From Cognatazoarcus halotolerans (GTDB lineage Bacteria > Pseudomonadota > Gammaproteobacteria > Burkholderiales > Rhodocyclaceae): a stretch of 64,000 bases of DNA. The translations under genes were made by a program, and so were the position numbers. The stretch lies in the NCBI RefSeq assembly GCF_009800965.1, contig NZ_WUAF01000016.1, forward strand, positions 1 to 64,000, given 5' to 3'. The notes beneath the pieces are model-generated. The model was not told the DNA's origin. It saw only the letters and a program-made list of their open reading frames with translations, and made no database searches. Of this stretch, positions 17,451-25,915 are shown piece by piece (position 1 is the first letter of the stretch; the number at the start of each line of letters is the position of its first letter).

Positions 17451-17480
17451 AAGGCAACCTGTCGGGTTGCCTTTTTCTTT
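17451..17480 (+). terminator. Rho-independent terminator of the PEP-CTERM gene
   Basis: AAGGCAACC (17451-17459) and GGTTGCCTT (17465-17473) form a nine-pair stem with a five-base loop, followed by a T-rich tract (TTTCTTT). It lies 23 bases after the stop and is the clearest intrinsic terminator of the window. Confidence 0.9.
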
Positions 17481-17562
17481 GATCCCGACGGTAGCGCGCA
17501 GACTGACCCGCGCCCGATCGACATGCTCAGGCCCATCATCGCGAAGGCGGGATGAAGGCCGC

Positions 17563-19008
17563 TCACAACAACGGACTGGCCAGCCTCGCCGTATTCTCGG
17601 CGAGCCGTCGCAGCGACGAGCGCTGCTGCCAGGCACTCAGTTCGAGTGCCTTAGAATCCGCTTCGTATTCCTTCTGCAGGGCGCGCACCGCCTGACTCAG
17701 CGGCGCATCGTAGGCGATCACGGTCAGCTCGAAGTTGAGGCGCAGGCTGCGGATGTCGAGGTTGGAGGTACCGAACAGCGTCAGCTCTCCATCCACGGTG
17801 ATGCTCTTGGTATGCAGCAGTCCCCCGCTGAACTCGCGTATGTTCACGCCCGAGCTCATCAGGCTGTCGAAGAATGACCGGCTGGCGTAGCGCACCAGTC
17901 GCGAATCCACCCGCGCCGGCACGATCAGCGTCACCTCGACGCCCCGCATCGCCGCCGATTCAAGCGCCACCAGCACCGCCTCGTCGGGGACGAAATACGG
18001 TGTCGTGATGATGAGTTCGCGTCGGGCCTCGTAGATCGCGGTGAGCACCAGGCGACGGATGTTGTCGCCCGAACGGTCCGGCCCCGACGGAACCACCTGG
18101 ACCACTGAACCGCCGTCCCCGTATACGGGCTCGACTGCAGGGCCCTCCGGTACCTCACCGGTTTCGGCCAGCCAATCGCCAAAGAACACCATCCGCATCG
18201 CGGCGACCGGCGCGCCTTCGATACGCAGCATCGCATCCACCCATTTACCGACCCCCGCCTCCTGCTTGAAGAAGGCCGGATCGACGAGGTTCATGCTGCC
18301 GGTGTAGGCAATGCGCCCGTCGATCACCACCAGCTTTCGGTGCAGCCGCAGGTCCATGCGCACGAAGGCCGCACGCACCAGACCGACCGGCAGCGCCGCG
18401 ACCAGACGCACCCCCGCGGCAAGCAAGCGCTTGCGCCAACGGCTCGCAAGAAAGCGCTTGCTGCCAACGCTGTCGAGCAATACCCGGCAGCGTACGCCGC
18501 GCTGCGCGGCCCGCTCCAACGCCAAGGCAACGTCGTCCGCCTGCCCACCCTCGCTCCAGATGTAGAAAGCCATGTCACAGCTTTCGCGAGCAGTGTCGAT
18601 GTCCCGAGCAATCGCCGAAAGGATCTCAGGCGCCCCATCAAGGAGCCCCACGTCTGCGCCGCCAAGCGGCGGAAAGCCGGTGGACGCGTCGGCGAGGCGG
18701 GCAAGCAGCCCCTGCGCGAGCGGCATCGCCGACGCATCCGCGCGGCATCCAGCTGGCACGCCGGACAGCCAGCGCGCCAGGGGCTCGCTCATCTGATGCA
18801 TCCGCCGCACGCGGCGCCGGCCCAGCGGCCGCTCGCCGATCAGGATGTACAAGGCCAGACCGATGTACGGCACCGTCACCACCAGCAACAGCCAGGCAAG
18901 CGAGGTTCCGGGATAGAGACGCCGCGACACCACGCGCACCACCACCACGATCACCAGCAGCAGGTGAACGATCCCCGCAACAGTTCCGATCCAGCTTGCT
19001 CCCGCCAC
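17563..19008 (-). CDS. cls: Cardiolipin synthase (phospholipase D family)
   Basis: 481 residues, the usual ClsA size. Two N-terminal membrane helices (about 9-28 and 38-57) with ERPLGRRR are followed by two PLD domains. The HKD motifs are HRKLVVIDGRIAYTGSMN and HTKSITVDGELTLFGTSNLD. It condenses two phosphatidylglycerols into cardiolipin at the inner membrane. It is monocistronic, transcribed leftwards, convergent with the PEP-CTERM gene and divergent from norE. Confidence 0.92.
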   Translation of the reverse strand: MAGASWIGTVAGIVHLLLVIVVVVRVVSRRLYPGTSLAWLLLVVTVPYIGLALYILIGERPLGRRRVRRMHQMSEPLARWLSGVPAGCRADASAMPLAQGLLARLADASTGFPPLGGADVGLLDGAPEILSAIARDIDTARESCDMAFYIWSEGGQADDVALALERAAQRGVRCRVLLDSVGSKRFLASRWRKRLLAAGVRLVAALPVGLVRAAFVRMDLRLHRKLVVIDGRIAYTGSMNLVDPAFFKQEAGVGKWVDAMLRIEGAPVAAMRMVFFGDWLAETGEVPEGPAVEPVYGDGGSVVQVVPSGPDRSGDNIRRLVLTAIYEARRELIITTPYFVPDEAVLVALESAAMRGVEVTLIVPARVDSRLVRYASRSFFDSLMSSGVNIREFSGGLLHTKSITVDGELTLFGTSNLDIRSLRLNFELTVIAYDAPLSQAVRALQKEYEADSKALELSAWQQRSSLRRLAENTARLASPLL

Positions 19009-19085
19009 ACGCCCCCCTTGTTGAAACCGGCACCCGCCCGGCCCCGCATCGTCATGTCCGCGACTTCCACAATGAATTTCCGAAC

Positions 19086-19099
19086 TTGGCCGGAATCAA
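19086..19099. promoter_or_regulatory. FNR/DNR-like box upstream of norE
   Basis: TTGGC-CGGA-ATCAA has a perfect ATCAA half and one extra mismatch in the other half compared with the norC box. Its centre is 67 bases before the norE ATG, consistent with co-regulation of norEFQ with norCB. Confidence 0.5.
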
Positions 19100-19159
19100 G
19101 GAATCCCGACACCGCGGCCTGCATTCTTGAGGCACGCCAACATCAGTGCTCCCCGATCA

Positions 19160-19768
19160 ATGGACGCCACAGCCTCACAGCTTACCCGGACAGACAAATA
19201 CGACGAGCAGTTCCAGTCCCCCCCCGGCGATCTGGCAATATGGTTCTTCATCCTTGCCGAGTTGCTCGCCTTCGCGGTGTTTTTCGCCGCATATGCGTTC
19301 GCGCGGGCGTCGGACGTGGCGCTGTTCAACGAGATGCAACAGCAGGTCAACCGCAACCTCGGCGCGCTGAACACGGTCTTTCTGATCACCGCATCGTGGT
19401 GCGTGGCCCGCGCCGTGGCCGCAGTGACCCAAGATGGAGCACACCGGCTTGGCAGCCGCTGGCTGCTCGGCGCAATCTTCTGCGGCGGGGGTTTCCTCGT
19501 CGTGAAGATGTTCGAATACAGTGCAAAGTTCGGCGCCGGAATCTCGTTATCGACCAACACCTTCTGGATGTTCTACCTGTCGCTGACCTTCTTTCACTTC
19601 ATGCACGTGATCCTCGGAATGGTGATCCTTGTCGTATTGTGGGTGCAGACCCGCAAGGGCAGCTACGGCCCCGACAATGCCAATGGCCTCGAAAGCGGTG
19701 CAGCCTACTGGCACATGGTGGATCTCGTGTGGATCGTCCTCTTCCCGCTCGTTTATGTGATGCGCTGA
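19160..19768 (+). CDS. norE: NorE, heme-copper oxidase subunit III-like protein
   Basis: 202 residues with five hydrophobic helices. It belongs to the CoxC/NorE family: GDLAIWFFILAELLAFAVFF at the start of the first helix, NTVFLITASW, TFFHFMHVILGMV and YWHMVDLVWIVLFPLVYV at the end. NorE supports full NO reductase activity in vivo but is not part of the purified enzyme. ATG 19160 is preferred over an in-frame TTG 33 bases upstream because MDATASQLTRTDKYDEQF gives a normal cytoplasmic N-terminus. norF follows after two bases. Confidence 0.88.
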   Translation: MDATASQLTRTDKYDEQFQSPPGDLAIWFFILAELLAFAVFFAAYAFARASDVALFNEMQQQVNRNLGALNTVFLITASWCVARAVAAVTQDGAHRLGSRWLLGAIFCGGGFLVVKMFEYSAKFGAGISLSTNTFWMFYLSLTFFHFMHVILGMVILVVLWVQTRKGSYGPDNANGLESGAAYWHMVDLVWIVLFPLVYVMR

Positions 19769-19770
19769 TC

Positions 19771-20034
19771 ATGACAACCCGAAAACTCGACATTACCCTT
19801 GCGGTACTGCTCACCGCGACCCTGGCCACCTGGGGTATCGGCGAAGCAGGTGCGGCAGGCGTCGCCGCGATGGTCTCGATGCTGGTACTGACCTTCGTCA
19901 AGGGCCGGCTGATCGCGCTCGATTACATGGGACTGCGCCCGGTCAGGCTGTTCTGGCGCGGCATGCTCGTCGGTTGGCTGGTACTGGTGCTCAGCCTGAT
20001 CGCCCTTGCTTACTGGATCGGCCTTTCGGCCTGA
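19771..20034 (+). CDS. norF: NorF, small subunit IV-like membrane protein
   Basis: 87 residues, three hydrophobic helices, member of the cytochrome c oxidase subunit IV-like family (KGRLIALDYMGLRP before the last helix is typical of NorF). It is coupled to norE, starting two bases after its stop. Its exact role beside NorE in NO reduction is not established. Confidence 0.85.
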   Translation: MTTRKLDITLAVLLTATLATWGIGEAGAAGVAAMVSMLVLTFVKGRLIALDYMGLRPVRLFWRGMLVGWLVLVLSLIALAYWIGLSA

Positions 20035-20053
20035 ACGACTGGAAACGAACGAA

Positions 20054-20857
20054 ATGGATACCCGCGTGACCTCACCCGCCGCCCTCCCCTTCTACCAGGC
20101 CTCCGGCAATGAAATCGAACTCTTCGAGCATGCATGGCGAAACCGGCTTCCATTGCTCATCAAGGGTCCGACCGGCGTCGGCAAGACCCGCTTCGTCGCC
20201 CACATGGCGGCACGCCTTGGCCTGCCGCTGTTCACCGTGGCCTGCCACGACGATCTCACCGCGGCCGACCTGGTCGGTCGTCACCTGATCGGCGACGGCC
20301 AGACGATATGGTGCGATGGCCCCCTGACACGCGCAGTGCGCGAAGGCGGCATCTGTTATCTGGACGAAGTGGTCGAAGCGCGCAAGGACACCACGGTGGT
20401 CATCCATCCGCTGGCGGACGATCGCCGAGTACTGCCGATCGACCGCACCGGCGAGCAGCTCGAAGCGCCGGACGGCTTCATGCTGGTGATGAGCTACAAC
20501 CCGGGTTACCAGAACTTCCTGAAAGGTCTTAAGCCATCGACGCGCCAGCGCTTCATCTCGCTGCGCTTCGATTTTCCCGCGGGCGAGCGCGAAGAAGCCA
20601 TTCTGGTCGGAGAGACCGGATGCGATCCAATGCTTGCCCGGCAACTGGTCTCCATCGCTCACAGCCTTCGGGCGCTGAAGGATGTCGACCTCGAGGAGGT
20701 CGTATCGACCCGCTTGCTCGTCTACGCGGCAAAGCTGGTAAAGGTGGGACTGTCGCCGATCGAGGCGTGTCGCTCTTCGATGGTCGAGAGCCTGACCGAC
20801 GATCCGGAGGTCGCCGAAGCGCTGATGGAGGTCGTCAGCGCCACCTTCGGCCGTTGA
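20054..20857 (+). CDS. norQ: NorQ, MoxR-type AAA+ chaperone of NO reductase
   Basis: 267 residues of the CbbQ/NirQ/NorQ family. Walker A is GPTGVGKT at about 38-45, with CHDDLTAADLVGRHL next, Walker B is GICYLDEVVEAR, and the sensor region NPGYQNFLKGLKPSTRQRF is characteristic. NorQ works with the VWA protein NorD to activate cNOR, probably by helping insertion of non-heme iron FeB. ATG 20054 is 19 bases after norF. norD is not adjacent but lies at 26407. Confidence 0.92.
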   Translation: MDTRVTSPAALPFYQASGNEIELFEHAWRNRLPLLIKGPTGVGKTRFVAHMAARLGLPLFTVACHDDLTAADLVGRHLIGDGQTIWCDGPLTRAVREGGICYLDEVVEARKDTTVVIHPLADDRRVLPIDRTGEQLEAPDGFMLVMSYNPGYQNFLKGLKPSTRQRFISLRFDFPAGEREEAILVGETGCDPMLARQLVSIAHSLRALKDVDLEEVVSTRLLVYAAKLVKVGLSPIEACRSSMVESLTDDPEVAEALMEVVSATFGR

Positions 20858-20985
20858 ATCGCGGGTAACCCGACGAAAGCCGGCTTTCCCGCTCGAAGAC
20901 GCCGCGGGCGAGCCGCGACCGGCCAGACATTGGCGCCCCTGGTGCCAATAGACGCCTGGCGGCAGTACCCCGGGGCGAGCTTTGA

Positions 20986-21126
20986 TTACATCTTCTCCTT
21001 CACGTCTTTCGCGGCATCCTGCACCTTCTCCCCGCCGGCTTCGATATCCTTGCCCGCACCAGCGATGGTGTTGCACCCCCCGATCAGGAAGGCTGCGGCT
21101 ACAAGCATTGCAATGGTCGCTTTCAT
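20986..21126 (-). CDS. Entericidin-like small lipoprotein
   Basis: 46 residues. The lipoprotein signal peptide MKATIAMLVAAAFLIGGCNT has its lipobox ending at C18, and the mature part GAGKDIEAGGEKVQDAAKD is the entericidin A/B repeat-like helix. A strong AGGAG site precedes the ATG at 21126. Entericidins are stress-induced membrane lipoproteins. It lies divergently from the histidine kinase gene, suggesting shared control. Confidence 0.85.
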   Translation of the reverse strand: MKATIAMLVAAAFLIGGCNTIAGAGKDIEAGGEKVQDAAKDVKEKM

Positions 21127-21251
21127 GATTTTCTCCTGTTGACCGGGCCTGCCGACCTCTCGCCAGGCCATTCATACGTCCTGTGTTGCAACGAGGTGTT
21201 TCCAGTCTATGCAGACGGGCTGGCCCGCGATGTCGGATTCGGAGGAAAGTA

Positions 21252-22703
21252 ATGTCGGACGAATCCTGCAACAATGCGGCACACCTGCCCATAGCCGGAG
21301 ATCACGCGATGCCCCTGCCGGAACCGCCCGCACCCGCCCGAACGGCCAACCGGATAACCCAGGCATGGCCGCATCTGCTGCTTGCCTGCGGCTGCGTCTT
21401 CTCGATCACCCTGCTCGCGACGAGCTACATGCAGTCCTCGCTGGGCTTGGCGGCAATCAGCGCATTGCGCCATCAGGCGACGCGCATCGATCGCCTCGAT
21501 CAGCTCCAGATCCAGCTCGTGGACGCTGAAACAGGCGTGCGCGGGTACCTGCTGAGCGGCGAGCCGCTCTACCTGGAGCCCTACGAGTCCGCCACGGCGC
21601 GGCTTCCGGAGACCCTGAGGCTCCTGCGGGCCGAGCTCTCCCCGCTGCCGGAGGAGCAATCCCGCCTGCTCAGGCTGGTGAGTCTGGTGGACCGCAAACG
21701 GGAGGTAATGGGGCTCGCCGTCGCGGCAAAGACAATGGGCCAGCAGATCGAGGGGGAGCTCGAAGGCAAGTTGCTGATGGACGACATTCGCGCCCTGACA
21801 ACCGAATTGCGCGCCAGTCTCATCTCGTACGGCGACCACAACATCGATCAGTCGCTCGAGAATTTCCGTCATACCCGTCTTGCCGGGATTCTGCTCGCAA
21901 GCGGCTCACTGGTCTTGCTGATTCTGCTGTTCGCAGTGCTGCAGCGCCAGCACGAATTGCGTGACCGTATCGCGGACCTGATGGCCGGCGAGAACAAACG
22001 CCTCGACCGGGAAGTGCGGGCACGCACTTCCGAGCTGAGCAGCCTGGCCAGCTACCTCACCAATGCGCGCGAAGCGGAGCAGGCCCGTCTCGCACGCGAA
22101 CTTCACGACGAACTCGGCTCCCTGCTCACCGCCGCCAAGCTCGACGCGGGATGGATCGCGCGCAAGTTGCCCGCCGAGGTACGTGCGCCGCTCGACGAGC
22201 GCATTGCCCGCCTGCAGCGCACATTGAGCGAAGGGATTGCCCTCAAGAGGCGCATCATCGACGGTCTTCGACCGCCGCTTCTCAAGGACCTCGGGCTGGT
22301 CGCCGCACTCAAGGCCCTCGTCGAGGATTACGAGATGGGCGGCGAGTTCGTCATCCACGCCGATCTCCCGGACGAGAACTCGCCGGCCTTGCCGGCCGAC
22401 CGTTCCCTGGCCTTGTACAGGATCGCCCAGGAGTCGCTTACCAACATCAGGAAATATGCCAGCGCAAAGACGGTACGGTTGAGCCTGAAGCTCGAACCGG
22501 ACACAGCCTGCCTCGAGGTACGCGACGACGGCAGCGGCTTCGCCAACGACAAGTTGCCGACGGTATCGCGACACGGCCTGGCGGGAATGAAGCATCGGGT
22601 GCAGAGTTTCGCGGGCAGATTCGACCTCGAAACGGCACCGGGAAAGGGAACGCTGATTCGCGCGCGGATACCGCTCGGCGGCGACTCACCGGAGATCGAC
22701 TAA
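21252..22703 (+). CDS. CHASE3-domain sensor histidine kinase
   Basis: 483 residues. There are two membrane helices (about 39-57 and 215-235), with a CHASE3 sensor domain between them (LVDAETGVRGYLLSGEPLYLE is the CHASE3 hallmark). A coiled HisKA_3 dimer domain follows with the phospho-His in ARLARELHDELGSLL, then an HATPase_c domain with SLTNIRKYASA (N box), VRDDGSGF (G1) and GLAGMKHRV. Such NarL-type kinases phosphorylate LuxR-family regulators. ATG 21252 has GGAGGAAAG upstream. It converges on two response regulators, ending within 4 bases of the first. Confidence 0.9.
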   Translation: MSDESCNNAAHLPIAGDHAMPLPEPPAPARTANRITQAWPHLLLACGCVFSITLLATSYMQSSLGLAAISALRHQATRIDRLDQLQIQLVDAETGVRGYLLSGEPLYLEPYESATARLPETLRLLRAELSPLPEEQSRLLRLVSLVDRKREVMGLAVAAKTMGQQIEGELEGKLLMDDIRALTTELRASLISYGDHNIDQSLENFRHTRLAGILLASGSLVLLILLFAVLQRQHELRDRIADLMAGENKRLDREVRARTSELSSLASYLTNAREAEQARLARELHDELGSLLTAAKLDAGWIARKLPAEVRAPLDERIARLQRTLSEGIALKRRIIDGLRPPLLKDLGLVAALKALVEDYEMGGEFVIHADLPDENSPALPADRSLALYRIAQESLTNIRKYASAKTVRLSLKLEPDTACLEVRDDGSGFANDKLPTVSRHGLAGMKHRVQSFAGRFDLETAPGKGTLIRARIPLGGDSPEID

Positions 22704-23101
22704 TCCGGCTGCGCTGCCGACTGGACGAAATCGATCAGGTCATCCATACCGTTGGCCTTGTCGAAGAAGGCTTCCGCACCATAAGCTTCGCAGCGCCGCC
22801 TCAGAGACTCCCGGGCATAGCTCGAGAACACCACGGCACGTGGCTGACCGTAACGATCGGGGGATTCGCTGAGCTCGCGCAGAATGCCCAGTCCGCTGCC
22901 TTCACTCAGCTCAAGATCGACGATCGCGAGATCCGGCGTCTCGCGTGCGAGTGTCTGGAGGGCTTTCGTCTCGCCGTCGACGACGCCTACCAACTCGACG
23001 CCATCAAGTTCGTCGAACATCTCTTCGAGCAGTTCGCGCAGCAGCGCCGAATCCTCGACGAGCAGTACCTTGAGATTCGCTCCGGAGCCTTGCCGCGTCA
23101 C
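22700..23101 (-). CDS. Stand-alone response regulator receiver
   Basis: 133 residues, a single CheY-like receiver with no output domain. The acidic pocket is in VEDSALLRELL, the phosphoryl Asp is in LAIVDLELSEGSG, and KANG with its conserved Lys is near the end. It probably competes for or relays phosphate from the convergent kinase, or acts by protein contact. Its start overlaps the stop of the LuxR-type regulator upstream by four bases, so the two are co-translated. Confidence 0.88.
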   Translation of the reverse strand: MTRQGSGANLKVLLVEDSALLRELLEEMFDELDGVELVGVVDGETKALQTLARETPDLAIVDLELSEGSGLGILRELSESPDRYGQPRAVVFSSYARESLRRRCEAYGAEAFFDKANGMDDLIDFVQSAAQPD

Positions 23102-23748
23102 GTCGGTCCCACCTCATCAACGATCAATCCATGCCGAAGCGCGTAGGCGGCGAGTTCGGCATTGCTCGAGACGGCGAGCTTTTCCAGCAGCCGCGACCGG
23201 TAGGTACTGACGGTCTTCACGCTGAGTGACAGGATCGATGCGATATCGGAAACGGATTCACCCTTGGCGAGTCGCAGGAAAACCTGCAATTCGCGCTCCG
23301 AAAGACTCTCGTGCAAGGGTGCGCTACCCGCTCCGGTCAATTCGTCGGCCATCAACTCGGCCGTCCGGCCGGAAAGATAGCGTCGGCCCTGGGCGACCGT
23401 ACGAACGGCCTTGAGCAGCTCGTTCCGTTCGCAGTCCTTGCACAGATATCCGTTGGCGCCATTCCGGATCATCGCCAGCGCATAACGCTCTTCCGGAAAG
23501 CCGCTCAGCACGAGGACGCCGAGTTCCGGATAACGCTGGCGCGCGGCGCGCAGGACGTCGACACCGCTTTGCCCCGGCAGCGAGAGATCGAGCAGCAACA
23601 CGTCGCACGCTTCCGTACGCAGGTTCTGCAGCGCCTCTTCGCCGCTGGCGGCCTCGAAGGCGATGCGAATGTCCACTTCTTCGCCAAGCAACTCGCGAAA
23701 ACCGGCCCGCACGATCTGATGGTCATCGACAATGGCGACTTTGATCAT
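23098..23748 (-). CDS. LuxR/NarL-family response regulator
   Basis: 216 residues. Receiver domain: VDDHQIVRAGFRELL, phosphoryl Asp in DVLLLDLSLPGQSG, Lys in YLCKDCE. LuxR helix-turn-helix: LSERELQVFLRLAKGESVSD followed by LSVKTVSTYRSRLLEKL. The start is taken at MIKVAIVDDHQ (23748). It is the probable DNA-binding partner of the CHASE3 kinase. The neighbouring entericidin, DUF1328 and CsbD genes are plausible targets. Confidence 0.9.
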   Translation of the reverse strand: MIKVAIVDDHQIVRAGFRELLGEEVDIRIAFEAASGEEALQNLRTEACDVLLLDLSLPGQSGVDVLRAARQRYPELGVLVLSGFPEERYALAMIRNGANGYLCKDCERNELLKAVRTVAQGRRYLSGRTAELMADELTGAGSAPLHESLSERELQVFLRLAKGESVSDIASILSLSVKTVSTYRSRLLEKLAVSSNAELAAYALRHGLIVDEVGPT

Positions 23749-23850
23749 GAACCACTCCGAAGCATGCCAAGGCTGCATCCTACCAAGTCGATGCCAGGGC
23801 GTCGAAGCACTCGACCATGCCTCACCCCTGGCGCGCCACCGATCGCACGG

Positions 23851-24018
23851 TCAGCCACGGCCGCGGAACACGTTGACGACAAAGCTCACCACCGCCATGA
23901 GCAGGAACACGAAGAAAAGGACCTTGGCAATACCGGCCGCGCCGGCAGCGAGGCCACCGAATCCGAACACCGCGGCTATCAGCGCGATGACGAAGAAAAC
24001 CACTGCATAGTGAAGCAT
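23851..24018 (-). CDS. DUF1328 small membrane protein
   Basis: 55 residues, two hydrophobic helices: [20 protein letters not shown] and a second ending VVNVFRGRG, the standard DUF1328 (YtjA-like) pattern. The function is unknown; family members are often found with general stress genes. A GAGAGGAGAG ribosome site precedes the ATG at 24018. Confidence 0.85.
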   Translation of the reverse strand: MLHYAVVFFVIALIAAVFGFGGLAAGAAGIAKVLFFVFLLMAVVSFVVNVFRGRG

Positions 24019-24068
24019 GACGCTCTCCTCTCCGGCGGCCGACCGCATCGCCGGCCGCCGGACTCCGA

Positions 24069-24272
24069 TCAGTTGCGATTACCCTTCTCCCAAGCCTCGA
24101 GCTGTTTTCTGGCTTCCTCGACGCTCAACCCGTAGCGCTCTTGGATCTTGCCGGCCAGCACCTCGCGACGCCCGTCGATAACGTCGAGATCGTCGTCGGT
24201 GAGCTTGCCCCATTGCACCTTTGCCTTGCCCTTCAGTTGCTTCCAGTTGCCCTCAATGATGTCTCGGTTCAT
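24069..24272 (-). CDS. CsbD-family stress protein
   Basis: 67 residues starting [20 protein letters not shown], with [17 protein letters not shown] and [17 protein letters not shown], the whole CsbD/YjbJ domain. Small soluble helical proteins of this family accumulate in general or osmotic stress. It precedes the DUF1328 gene on the same strand by 50 bases. An AGAAGGAG site precedes the ATG. Confidence 0.9.
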   Translation of the reverse strand: MNRDIIEGNWKQLKGKAKVQWGKLTDDDLDVIDGRREVLAGKIQERYGLSVEEARKQLEAWEKGNRN

Positions 24273-24447
24273 GTGCTTTTCTCCTTCTGAACGATTGGAC
24301 GAAACCCGCTGGCGCCTGTCGTTGCCGTGCTGCCGGCCAGCGAATGCATGGCTTCACTGTAGCGGCGTGGCAGAGGTGAAAGGATCGGCCGCTTCCGAAA
24401 GGTTTGTCAGACGGCGCTTACATGTTGCAACACCCGGCGGGACTGAC

Positions 24448-24461
24448 TTGTTTCCCATCAA
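24448..24461. promoter_or_regulatory. FNR/DNR-like box upstream of the norD operon
   Basis: TTGTT-TCCC-ATCAA has a perfect ATCAA half and one mismatch to TTGAT in the other. It is centred 53 bases before the ATG at 24508, heading a tightly packed series of genes that ends with norD. Confidence 0.5.
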
Positions 24462-24507
24462 GTTTGTGGTGGCCTGCAACTGATAGGCTCGCCGGGAGAG
24501 TGAGAAG

Positions 24508-24921
24508 ATGATCGCCAAACACCCCGACCCAATCGACAAACCCGAATCCGCGCCCGGTTTCGGCCTCGCTGTGGCCGCCGAGTCGCTGTACCTGATCAAC
24601 CTCATGATCGCCCCCGGGCTTGCCTTTGCGGCGTTGCTCGCGCTGTGGTTCAAGCACCGTCGCACCGCCCCCGCACTCGCCCGGGCCCACCTGGCCCAAA
24701 CGGTCGCGGGCAGCATCTGGGCCGGGGTCCTGCTGGTGGGCGCCAACCTCGCCATCATCCTGCTCGGCGGCTACGACGCGCCCTATACCTGGGTGGTGGT
24801 GATCCTTTACTTCGTCACCTGCCACGCGACGCTGATCTGCTTCGGCGCCATCGGGCTCGCCCGCGCGCTGTCCGCCCAGACCTACCGCTATCCGCTCATC
24901 GGGCGCCGCATCGATGACTAG
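24508..24921 (+). CDS. Conserved membrane protein, DUF4870-like
   Basis: 137 residues with three or four hydrophobic helices: LYLINLMIAPGLAFAALLALW, TVAGSIWAGVLLVGANLAIIL, and TWVVVILYFVTCHATLICFG. Charged ends and a conserved ARAHLAQT turn between helices resemble DUF4870-type proteins. No function is known to me. It is the first gene of the set that ends in norD and overlaps the next gene by eight bases, so a role in maturation of the NO reductase or its electron supply is inferred from context only. Confidence 0.6.
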   Translation: MIAKHPDPIDKPESAPGFGLAVAAESLYLINLMIAPGLAFAALLALWFKHRRTAPALARAHLAQTVAGSIWAGVLLVGANLAIILLGGYDAPYTWVVVILYFVTCHATLICFGAIGLARALSAQTYRYPLIGRRIDD

Positions 24922-25915
24922 CGCCGGACACAGGATCATCCCGATCGTCGCCGCCGACGGCGCGCGATCGCCCGGGCAGCGACGCAAGCGCCTGCGTTTC
25001 TACGCGCAGACCGGGTTTTTCGTGCTGTTCGTGCTCGCCCCGGTGTTCAATCTGCTGCGTTACGACCTGGTCGCCGAGCACGCCTGGTTCCTCGGCATGG
25101 AATGGCACATCGGCCTCGACGACTATTCTGCCGGCCGGATCGGCTTGGGCGATCTGTGGCTCAACATCGGGCTGCGGTTGTTCGCGCCGATCATCGGGGC
25201 CGGTGCAGCCCTGATCTGGGTGTCGTGGAAATGGGGCCGGCTCTACTGCGGCTGGCTGTGTCCGCACTTCTCGGTGGTCGAGACCATCAACCGGCTGATG
25301 CGCCGAGCCATCGGCAAGCCCAGCCTGTGGGACACCCGTCAGCTGCCGCCACGCGAGCCGGACGGCACGCCAATCCGCTACGACACGCGCTGGTGGCTGA
25401 TCACCGTGCCGCTTGCGATCGGCTTTGCCTTCGTCTGGGCGGTGGTGCTGCTCACCTACCTGCTGCCGCCCTTCGAGATCTACGGCAATCTCGTCAGCGC
25501 CACGCTCACCCGCAACCAGTTCGTCTTCATCACCGCCGGCACGGTCGTGCTGTCGATCGAATTCCTCTTCGCCCGTCACCTGTTCTGCCGCTATGCCTGT
25601 GCGGTGGGTTTCTTCCAGAGCCTCGCCTGGATGGGCAACAAGGCGGCCATGGTGGTGGGCTTCGAGCGTGACCGCGCCGCAGACTGCGCGAGCTGCCATT
25701 CCGCCTGCGATCACGCCTGCCCGATGCGCCTTAAACCGCGCAACGTGAAACGCATGATGTTCACCTGCACCCAGTGTGCGCAGTGCATCTCCGCCTGCGA
25801 AACCACCCAGCGCGACAACCCCGACGGGCCGCTGCTGCAGTGGGTGAGCGGCGAGGCCGCGCGCCACAACGAAGCGGTGCTGCAGGCCCGCAAGCCGCTC
25901 AGGGGCGGGCAATGA
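24914..25915 (+). CDS. Membrane polyferredoxin, CcoG/NapH-like
   Basis: 333 residues. There are about five membrane helices, with a Cys motif in WGRLYCGWLCPHF between the second and third, and CRYACAVGFFQS before the ferredoxin-like tail. Two Fe-S motifs follow: CASCHSACDHACPM and CTQCAQCISACE. This arrangement is shared by CcoG (copper/redox accessory of cbb3 oxidase), NapH and NosR-like proteins. It lacks the C-terminal Ig-like domain of true CcoG (about 470 residues). It probably moves electrons from the membrane to a periplasmic or metal-loading step for NO reductase. Confidence 0.75.
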   Translation: MTSAGHRIIPIVAADGARSPGQRRKRLRFYAQTGFFVLFVLAPVFNLLRYDLVAEHAWFLGMEWHIGLDDYSAGRIGLGDLWLNIGLRLFAPIIGAGAALIWVSWKWGRLYCGWLCPHFSVVETINRLMRRAIGKPSLWDTRQLPPREPDGTPIRYDTRWWLITVPLAIGFAFVWAVVLLTYLLPPFEIYGNLVSATLTRNQFVFITAGTVVLSIEFLFARHLFCRYACAVGFFQSLAWMGNKAAMVVGFERDRAADCASCHSACDHACPMRLKPRNVKRMMFTCTQCAQCISACETTQRDNPDGPLLQWVSGEAARHNEAVLQARKPLRGGQ

